6,574 nucleotides of DNA, from positions 1-6,574 of the forward strand of contig PXDI01000150.1 of assembly GCA_003565095.1 (NCBI GenBank). Direction: 5' to 3'. The position numbers and the translations under genes were made by a program. The notes below the pieces were generated by a model, which worked only from the letters and a program-made list of their open reading frames with translations, had not been told where the DNA came from and made no database searches. The DNA is from PVC group bacterium. GTDB taxonomy: Bacteria; Verrucomicrobiota; Kiritimatiellia; UBA8416; PXDI01. How positions within the stretch are numbered: the first letter of the stretch is position 1; each line of letters begins with the position of its first letter. Shown here piece after piece: positions 1 through 5,313 of this stretch.

Positions 1-1025
1 ACAAAAAAGATATCCAGCTTCTGCTGGAGGAAGATGATCCCGCCACTATCGCGGCGGTTGACGCCATCACCCTGCCGCATGGCTTCCGGGTTACTTCCAT
101 CCCGGTTTCTTTTCCGCGCACCAAACCCAAAGCTTGTAATATCGGTCTGGAATACGCCCGGGGCGAGTTTCTGGTAATCTATGATGCTGAAGACCGCCCC
201 GAACCTGATCAGCTCAAAAAAGCGGTGGCGGCTTTCCGGCGCGCTGAACCGGAAGTTGTCTGTTTGCAGTCGCGGCTGAATTTCTATAATCCGCGCCATA
301 ATCTGCTGACACGCTGGTTTGCTTCGGAATATTCGGTGTGGTTCGATCTCGGCCTGCCCGGACTGGCTTCCATGAATGCGGTTATCCCGCTTGGCGGCAC
401 ATCCAATCATTTCAAGACCGCCGCCCTGCGCGAACTGCTGGGATGGGATGCCTATAACGTAACCGAAGACTGCGATCTGGGCGTACGGATCTACCGCGCC
501 GGATACCGCTCCCGCATGCTCAACACCACAACCTGGGAAGAAGCCTGCGGCAACCTGCATTTCTGGATCAGACAGCGCACGCGCTGGCTGAAGGGCTATA
601 TCCAGACCTGGCTGGTGCATATGCGCAATCCGCGCAGCCTGCGGCGGGATCTGGGACTGATCAACCTGCTGCATTTTCATCTGCTGATCGGCGGGATTGT
701 TTTTTCGTTTCTGATTAATCCGCTCTACTGGGCGCTGGCGCTGGCGTGGTTCATCTGGCGGGTGGAAGCCTTTACCCATCTGTTTCCCGGACCGGTCTTC
801 GCCGCCGGCGCCATGTGCCTCTTTGTGGGTAATTTTGCCTTTGTTTATATGGGCGCGCTCGGCTGCCTGAAACGCGGCTATGACGATCTGGTAAAATATA
901 CCCTGCTCTCGCCGCTGTACTGGATGATGATGAGCTACAGCGGATGGCGCGCTTTCTTTCAGTTTTTCTCCGCCCCCTTCCATTGGGAAAAAACACGGCA
1001 TACGGGAAGCGGCGGGGGGAATTAG
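1..1025 (+). CDS. Family 2 glycosyltransferase, membrane-bound, 5'-truncated
   Basis: This is the C-terminal 340 residues of a processive-type GT2 enzyme, read in frame from base 3; the start lies outside the window. Numbering from the first complete codon, the fragment shows YDAED at about 60-64 (the metal/nucleotide-binding Asp region), VTEDCDLG with the TED Asp at 156 (likely catalytic base), and QRTRW at 191-195, the QxxRW-type motif of cellulose synthase-like and exopolysaccharide synthases. After QRTRW come hydrophobic blocks that look like at least three membrane segments (about 215-245, 258-280 and 295-315). The protein ends with PFHWEKTRH, resembling the W-x-KT-x-H tail of many bacterial GT2 proteins. 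By family it should transfer a sugar from a nucleotide sugar to a growing polysaccharide at the inner membrane; the sugar cannot be read from sequence. The GTG at 225 is an internal Val codon, because the conserved catalytic region continues upstream of it. Stop is TAG at 1023-1025. Confidence 0.92.
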   Translation, partial: KKDIQLLLEEDDPATIAAVDAITLPHGFRVTSIPVSFPRTKPKACNIGLEYARGEFLVIYDAEDRPEPDQLKKAVAAFRRAEPEVVCLQSRLNFYNPRHNLLTRWFASEYSVWFDLGLPGLASMNAVIPLGGTSNHFKTAALRELLGWDAYNVTEDCDLGVRIYRAGYRSRMLNTTTWEEACGNLHFWIRQRTRWLKGYIQTWLVHMRNPRSLRRDLGLINLLHFHLLIGGIVFSFLINPLYWALALAWFIWRVEAFTHLFPGPVFAAGAMCLFVGNFAFVYMGALGCLKRGYDDLVKYTLLSPLYWMMMSYSGWRAFFQFFSAPFHWEKTRHTGSGGGN

Positions 1026-1056
1026 AATAATTATCAAAATTTTTGTCGCGATTGAT

Positions 1057-1106
1057 TTACAATTTCCCCGTTCGCTGACCTTGGTCGGCGAACGGAAAAA
1101 TTGTAA
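1057..1106. repeat. 24-bp near-perfect inverted repeat (hairpin)
   Basis: The left arm 1057-1080 and right arm 1083-1106 are reverse complements except for two adjacent A/C mismatches (1066-1067 against 1096-1097) and one G-T wobble (1076 against 1087), around a TT centre. As RNA the loop would be about 4 nt. It starts 31 bases after the glycosyltransferase stop, so it could end or protect that transcript. No U-run follows on either strand, so it is not a classic intrinsic terminator. Its core recurs inverted at 1229-1252, which favours a dispersed palindromic repeat. Confidence 0.8.
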
Positions 1107-1134
1107 TAAGGAATGAAACTAAAGGAGACAAACT

Positions 1135-1190
1135 GAGCCCGTATAGAGCAAGATAATGTGGTTACCAAACTTCTTGCTCAAACAGGGCTC
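1135..1190 (+). other. Two-part stem-loop, possible structured RNA
   Basis: An outer 6-bp stem pairs GAGCCC (1135-1140) with GGGCTC (1185-1190). A symmetric 5 x 5 internal loop follows (1141-1145 and 1180-1184), then an inner 8-bp stem GAGCAAGA (1146-1153) with TCTTGCTC (1172-1179). The apical loop of 18 nt (1154-1171) carries the near-palindrome GGTTACC. All 14 stem pairs are Watson-Crick. No matching riboswitch or known RNA family was recognised. The strand is assumed from the flanking genes; a DNA-level role is equally possible. Confidence 0.45.
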
Positions 1191-1191
1191 G

Positions 1192-1200
1192 TGTTATTAT
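1192..1200 (+). promoter_or_regulatory. Candidate extended -10 promoter element
   Basis: TGTTATTAT fits the extended -10 pattern TGn followed by TATTAT (5 of 6 matches to TATAAT). No good -35 box lies at the usual distance; TTGCTC at 1174-1179 is poor and gives only a 15-base spacer. If used, transcription would start near 1207, giving the membrane protein gene a leader of roughly 100 nt that includes the 1229-1252 hairpin. The AT-rich context makes chance matches likely. Confidence 0.3.
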
Positions 1201-1228
1201 TTACAGTGTCGTTTTCAAGAATTCTCTT

Positions 1229-1252
1229 GCTCGCCGACCAAGGTCAGCGAGC
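1229..1252. repeat. Second, inverted copy of the palindromic core
   Basis: GCTCGCCGACC (1229-1239) and GGTCAGCGAGC (1242-1252) form an 11-bp stem with one wobble around an AA centre. It is the reverse complement of the core of the upstream hairpin at 1070-1093, differing only at the second and second-last positions. Those two changes pair with each other: T-A in the first copy, C-G in the second. The flanks beyond 1229 and 1252 do not extend the stem, unlike the first copy. Confidence 0.75.
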
Positions 1253-1303
1253 GCGATCAAAACAAGACTTTTGAGAACAGCTCTAGACAACAAACTGAAG
1301 ACT

Positions 1304-2758
1304 ATGAGAGACAACAACACAGCGCGACGGCAGATGTATGCGGCAGGAATCCTGTTTCTGCTGTTGTTGGCATGGGCATTGCACCGCGGCCCGGTCCTGA
1401 GTGCGGAAGCCGCAGTCTATGATGCCATTACCCGCCAGTTATTAAACAACACTATGGCTGGACGCCAGGCATTGGCCGGATCGCTCTGGTGGCCCCCGCT
1501 ACCCGTATTGCTGCGGGTGCCTTGTATGCTGCTGCCCGGCGCAGGCGCATGGAGTTCCATACTGGTAAGCTGTGCCGCAGCCGCCGGCATTGCGCTGCTG
1601 TTCTGGCGCAGCCTCAGCCGCTGGGGACTGCGGCGTGCATGGCCGCTGTGGCTGGCCGCCGCATTGGCGCTGCCGTTTTTCGGTGCGGCTGCCGCCGACG
1701 GTTCACGGCGGACGATTGTGATGCTGCTTGTGCTTTGGAGCGGCGGCAGCCTGCTGGACTGGACACAAACCCGCCGGATGCGCGCCTTGGTGTATCTGGC
1801 GCTGGCGCTGGCCGGGTTGGCCGGAGTTGATGCCGCGCTGTGGCCATGGACTATGCTGGTGCTGATTCTGGCAATTGCCGACCTGCTGCTGCGCGCAGAA
1901 CCGCGCGCACGCAAGGAGGGGGCTGCTATTGTGCTGGTTATGCCGTGGCTTTACGGCTTCGGGGTTTGGCTGCTGGTGAATTGGCTGATCATGGGCGACC
2001 CGCTGTACTTTCTGCGCTCACTGCCGCTGCTGACTGCCGGCAATGACGCAACCCTTCTGCCGGATCCACCCGCCCATGCCATTGCGGCAGCCGTTATGAT
2101 GACCGGCGGATTCCTGCTGGCGGTGCTCGACCGCCGGCGCGGTGAGCTGCTGCTGAACGCCACGGGCATTATTCTGCTGCTGACAATGCTGTGGCTGAAC
2201 GGGTTCGGCCGCGGCCTGCCGCTGCAGGCCGGATGGGATGCCGCCGCCATGCTGGCAATTCTGGCCATGGCGCACATTGCCGCCCGCGAAGCCGAGACCC
2301 AGAAAACCGGCCTGCGCAGTATTGCCGCCGCACTGGCCGTCACCGCGCTGCTGTTGATCACCTGGCGCGATCCCGCCGGCCAGCAGGATTTCTTTCACGG
2401 CCCGCAGCAGGATTTGAATAACGGCCGCCTGGTATTGCATACCATCGAAAGACACGTCCGCGCCCGGTCACAGTACCCGGCGGTAATGCTTTGCGGATAT
2501 GAAGCGCTGCCGCTGATTGCCGCCCGCGGCACACCGGATATGTTTGTTCCATGGATCGATCCCGATCTCGCAAGATTTGCCGTTGATTACCACGGGCATA
2601 ACCTGTACCTGTTAATCCCGCATCCGGAAAATACAGCACAATTTGAAAGTATCCACTGGAAATATCCCGGCCTGTTTAATTACGGCACAACCGGCACGCT
2701 TTATGAAGGAGACTGGCATGGATGGCGCTTGTACGAGTGGCTGCAACCACGGAGATAA
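1304..2758 (+). CDS. Polytopic membrane protein, GT-C glycosyltransferase-like
   Basis: The predicted protein has 484 residues with about ten or eleven hydrophobic segments up to residue 353 and a soluble C-terminal domain of about 130 residues. The layout resembles GT-C enzymes (ArnT/PMT, GT39-like), which move a sugar from a polyprenyl-phosphate carrier on the outer face of the inner membrane. A short charged N-terminus precedes membrane segment 1 (about 11-27). The first outer loop then reads LSAEAAVYDAI (32-42), where GT39-like proteins usually carry an acidic DE pair, and WWPPLPVLL (62-70) fits the usual Pro-rich PPL motif before the next helix. Here the first acidic residue appears as Ala, so activity is uncertain. 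I chose the ATG at 1304, preceded by a weak GAAG; TTG at 1271 has no visible ribosome site, and ATG at 1334 is also possible because it still keeps segment 1. Stop is TAA at 2756-2758. Family assignment is inference from topology and motifs; a plain membrane protein of unknown function is the alternative. Confidence 0.75.
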   Translation: MRDNNTARRQMYAAGILFLLLLAWALHRGPVLSAEAAVYDAITRQLLNNTMAGRQALAGSLWWPPLPVLLRVPCMLLPGAGAWSSILVSCAAAAGIALLFWRSLSRWGLRRAWPLWLAAALALPFFGAAAADGSRRTIVMLLVLWSGGSLLDWTQTRRMRALVYLALALAGLAGVDAALWPWTMLVLILAIADLLLRAEPRARKEGAAIVLVMPWLYGFGVWLLVNWLIMGDPLYFLRSLPLLTAGNDATLLPDPPAHAIAAAVMMTGGFLLAVLDRRRGELLLNATGIILLLTMLWLNGFGRGLPLQAGWDAAAMLAILAMAHIAAREAETQKTGLRSIAAALAVTALLLITWRDPAGQQDFFHGPQQDLNNGRLVLHTIERHVRARSQYPAVMLCGYEALPLIAARGTPDMFVPWIDPDLARFAVDYHGHNLYLLIPHPENTAQFESIHWKYPGLFNYGTTGTLYEGDWHGWRLYEWLQPRR

Positions 2759-2793
2759 ATGAACGTGCCACAGACATTTTGGTCTTGGGGGTA

Positions 2794-2822
2794 TTGTCAA
2801 AAGTTGAATGAAAAATTTTAAA
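2794..2822 (+). promoter_or_regulatory. Candidate sigma-70-type promoter for the hydrolase-lyase pair
   Basis: TTGTCA (2794-2799) matches 5 of 6 bases of the -35 consensus. A 17-base spacer separates it from TTTAAA (2817-2822), 4 of 6 for the -10. It lies in the AT-rich gap after the membrane protein gene, and would give a leader of about 85-90 nt before the hydrolase ATG. This predicts that the hydrolase and lyase are transcribed independently of the glycosyltransferase genes. It is a match by eye only. Confidence 0.4.
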
Positions 2823-2823
2823 A

Positions 2824-2856
2824 GGGTATGTGAGTTTGTGGGTATGTGGGTATGTG
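2824..2856 (+). repeat. GGGTATGTG short repeat, three copies
   Basis: GGGTATGTG occurs at 2824-2832, 2840-2848 and 2848-2856; the last two form a tandem array with an 8-base period. The stretch is strongly G/T-biased on the + strand, unlike the flanking genes. It lies in the presumed 5' leader of the hydrolase gene, so changes in copy number could alter expression. An 8-base period does not keep a reading frame, which argues that it is not coding. Confidence 0.7.
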
Positions 2857-2916
2857 AGAGTTTTGAATGAGCGTAGTGAAAAAATTGGTGTATCTCATGC
2901 CATCAGGGTAGAGAAA

Positions 2917-5292
2917 ATGAAAAGAATCCTGATAATAATAACGTTAGCGCTTTTGCTGTTGCAGACGGCTTCTCCGGCTGCCGAAACCAATGCATCGGCT
3001 GAAACGGCGTCCGGACTGGCGGCACTTGCCCCGGATGGCGGCTTTACCAACTCGCTGGTGTTCGAGCTGAAGCTTCCCGAGCCGGTTGACATCTATTTTC
3101 AGGCCCCGGTATCCAACTGGTCCGGCTATGCCGCCATTCACGCGGAAATCGAATGGCCCGGCAACGCCCCGACCAATGCGCAGATTCTCGCCCATATGAT
3201 GGATGGCGACTACTTCTGGTATCAGCAACTGCTGCCGGAATATCTTGCGCCGGGCACCAATCATGTTGCCATATGCCTGGCACCATCAAACCGCAACTGG
3301 CTGCCGCAGGGGCACGACGGCAACTGGCACCTGCGCGCACTTAACTCTCCGCGCGAACCCGGAATCCGCATCTTTGCACGCGAAGACTTCTCCGGCACTG
3401 CCAAAATCAACAATATCAGGTTTATTGACAGAGAAAAGGAACCGTCACCCCCATATATCCGCAATGTCCGCTGGGATGAGGACAACATCCGCTGCCATGA
3501 ACAGCTCGAAATCTCTTTTGATATTCCCGACCGCTACAGTAATCCTTTCGATTCTGAAATAATCCGCGTCTGGGGCGAATTTACCGACCGCCATGGACAG
3601 GTTACCGTCATGGACGGATTCTACTTTCAGGATTATATGCTGCGTGCCGCCCCGGGTGCACCACGCATGGTGCCCACCGGCCCGCCGCTTTGGAAAATCC
3701 GTTTTGCGCCGCTCACTCCGGGCGCCTACTCTTTCCGCATCCTCGCCCGCGATGAAGCCGGGACATCCGTCTGGGGACCGGCCGCCTTCGCTGCTGCACC
3801 CGCCGAAAATCCGGGTTATATCCGCGTGGCCGAACATGACCCGCGCTTTTTTGAATTTTCATCTGGAAAACCGTTCCACGCCATCGGGTATAACATCCGC
3901 TCACCCTTTGACAACCGCATGGATCAACGCTATCCATGGGCCGACCGGCATGACGAAGGCTGGCCTGTGTATGAACGGTATTTCCGCATGATGGGTGCTC
4001 ACGGACTGAACATGGCGGAAATCTGGATGGCTTCATGGTCGCTGGGGCTGGAATGGGGGGCGCATTGGTACGGCTATCATGGTCTGACGCAGTACAATAT
4101 GATACACGCATGGCAAATGGACCGCGTTGTGGAAGCCGCCGAGCAGCACGGAATTTACCTGAATGTGGTCATCAACAACCACGGAAAGTTCAGTGAAACA
4201 ACCGATCGGGAATGGAACGACAACCCGTTCAACATCGTCAATGGCGGATTTCTGGAAAGACCGCACGAATACTTTTCCGACGAACGCGCCCAGCGTCTGT
4301 TCCGTGAATTGATGCGCTATAAAATCGCCCGCTGGGGTGCCAGTCCGCACATCTTTGCATGGAAACCGTTCAGTGAAGTGAATCTGACCGGATCGCGCGG
4401 AGAGCCGCGACCGCACCAGACCCGTGAATGCCGGGAATGGTATGCCATGGCCGGCGAGGCCCTCGCCCGGAGCGATCCCTACCGCAATATGACCTGCACG
4501 CATTTTTCCGGCGACTACAAAGTCCAGCCGCCCGCACTGATTGCCGTCGAACAGGTCGATTTCTGTACCATCGACGCTTATCACGGCAGTCAGGATCCAC
4601 TGCATATTGTCCAACTGATGCGCGACTCAAGCGACTTCAACAGCCGCTTCAACAAGCCGATGCTGGCTACCGAGTTCGGCGGATCGCATATGGGCGCGGA
4701 TGTCCGGCATATTGAAGACACGATCCATGCCGCCAACTGGTCATCAGCCGGCATGGCAACCGCCGGAACACCGATGCTGTGGTGGTGGCAGCTTATCGAA
4801 GAGGAAAACTTTTTTCCGCTGTACGGTGCGTTCGCGCGCTTTATGGAAGATGTCGACCGCCGCGACCCGCAATTGCTGATGCTGGAACGCCCAAGACCGC
4901 TTGATCACACCGGCGATATTACCACTGTTTCAAATCTGCTGGTGAAAGTTGAATATGCGCCGCGCAAAAATCTGCAAATCACGGTTGACGGGCGGCCGGA
5001 CCAGCGGCTGCGGCTGGAAGCGATGCTCAGTCCGCGCCAAGCGGTCGGCTGGATATATGATGCCGCGGAGTTTGCGCGCATTGCGCCGCAAGCCGAAGCA
5101 GTACACACGGCGGCGGAATTGCAAATCAAAGCCCTGCGCAATGGCAGCTATAAGCTGGAAACATGGGACACACGGGCAGGCCGCGCAATTGAAGTTATTG
5201 ACCTGCGCGTCAACGACGGCACAATTAAACATGCCCTGCCGCCTTTCACGCGCGATATCGCATTCAAACTGCTCCGCACCGGACCATTATGA
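2917..5292 (+). CDS. Secreted glycoside hydrolase, DUF5060-like domain plus clan GH-A TIM barrel
   Basis: The predicted preprotein has 791 residues. An N-terminal signal peptide (MKR, a hydrophobic run at 4-16, likely cleavage near 21-22) directs export. Residues about 40-170 look like a beta-rich carbohydrate-binding domain. About 180-290 resembles the Ig-like DUF5060 module (VWGEF at 218-222, GAYSFRILARDEAG at 269-282). The TIM barrel spans about 300-650: GYIRV, then KPFHAIGYNIR (318-328), VINNHG, FAWKPFSEVN with the probable acid/base Glu487, LATEFGG with the probable nucleophile Glu586, and LWWWQ at 621-625. The 99-residue gap between the two Glu residues suits a retaining clan GH-A enzyme. 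About 665-791 is a further beta-rich domain. The substrate is not readable; beta-linked glycans are plausible. An upstream GTG at 2830 is open, but it would put 29 residues before the signal peptide and read through the GGGTATGTG repeat, so ATG 2917 with AGGG at 2905-2908 is preferred. The lyase gene follows closely, suggesting one operon. Confidence 0.9.
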   Translation: MKRILIIITLALLLLQTASPAAETNASAETASGLAALAPDGGFTNSLVFELKLPEPVDIYFQAPVSNWSGYAAIHAEIEWPGNAPTNAQILAHMMDGDYFWYQQLLPEYLAPGTNHVAICLAPSNRNWLPQGHDGNWHLRALNSPREPGIRIFAREDFSGTAKINNIRFIDREKEPSPPYIRNVRWDEDNIRCHEQLEISFDIPDRYSNPFDSEIIRVWGEFTDRHGQVTVMDGFYFQDYMLRAAPGAPRMVPTGPPLWKIRFAPLTPGAYSFRILARDEAGTSVWGPAAFAAAPAENPGYIRVAEHDPRFFEFSSGKPFHAIGYNIRSPFDNRMDQRYPWADRHDEGWPVYERYFRMMGAHGLNMAEIWMASWSLGLEWGAHWYGYHGLTQYNMIHAWQMDRVVEAAEQHGIYLNVVINNHGKFSETTDREWNDNPFNIVNGGFLERPHEYFSDERAQRLFRELMRYKIARWGASPHIFAWKPFSEVNLTGSRGEPRPHQTRECREWYAMAGEALARSDPYRNMTCTHFSGDYKVQPPALIAVEQVDFCTIDAYHGSQDPLHIVQLMRDSSDFNSRFNKPMLATEFGGSHMGADVRHIEDTIHAANWSSAGMATAGTPMLWWWQLIEEENFFPLYGAFARFMEDVDRRDPQLLMLERPRPLDHTGDITTVSNLLVKVEYAPRKNLQITVDGRPDQRLRLEAMLSPRQAVGWIYDAAEFARIAPQAEAVHTAAELQIKALRNGSYKLETWDTRAGRAIEVIDLRVNDGTIKHALPPFTRDIAFKLLRTGPL

Positions 5293-5313
5293 ATAATACA
5301 GGACCACACTGCC

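Larger units (their letters stand above)
1070..1252. repeat. Nested palindromic intergenic element, MITE-like or structured RNA
   Basis: The element is bounded by two inverted copies of a 24-nt palindromic core: 1070-1093 and 1229-1252, with 22 of 24 bases matching when one is reverse-complemented. Inside lies a 56-base stem-loop (1135-1190). The centre of the whole element (about 1161) and that of the inner hairpin (about 1162.5) nearly coincide, so the stretch is one large imperfect palindrome. I see no transposase, no convincing target-site duplication and no credible ORF in it. It could be a non-autonomous mobile element, a REP-like pair of palindromes, or a folded leader for the downstream membrane protein gene. 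An AAAGGAG at 1121-1127 has no start codon at useful spacing and may be chance. Confidence 0.5.

Noticed and set aside
1058..1063. TACAAT as a -10 box upstream of the intergenic element
   Set aside because: No -35-like hexamer lies at normal spacing, and the bases are already part of the hairpin arm.
1057..1252. CRISPR array or integron attC site
   Set aside because: There are only two copies of the repeat and they are inverted, with no regular spacers. The core lacks the GTTRRRY/RYYYAAC ends of attC sites, and no cas or integrase gene is present.
1271..1303. TTG start giving an 11-residue longer membrane protein
   Set aside because: No Shine-Dalgarno-like sequence precedes it. The added residues are hydrophilic and not needed for the first membrane segment.
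1156..1422. 88-residue + strand ORF across the intergenic region
   Set aside because: It runs through the palindromic repeats and then overlaps the membrane protein gene in another frame. Its composition is mixed, there is no recognisable motif, and no usable ribosome site precedes its ATG.
1417..1914. 165-residue - strand ORF
   Set aside because: It is antisense to the membrane protein gene. Its Ala/Arg/Ser-rich composition is a by-product of the GC-rich opposite strand, and no domain is visible.
2768..2788. Possible terminator after the membrane protein gene (CCA-c-AGAC / GTCT-TGG)
   Set aside because: The stem is only seven pairs with a bulge, and a G-run rather than a T-run follows it.
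2830..2916. GTG start giving a 29-residue longer hydrolase
   Set aside because: It would bury the signal peptide and translate the 8-base-period repeat. The ATG at 2917 starts a textbook signal sequence.
4033..4614. 193-residue - strand ORF
   Set aside because: It lies wholly antisense to the catalytic barrel of the hydrolase, which has clear conserved motifs.
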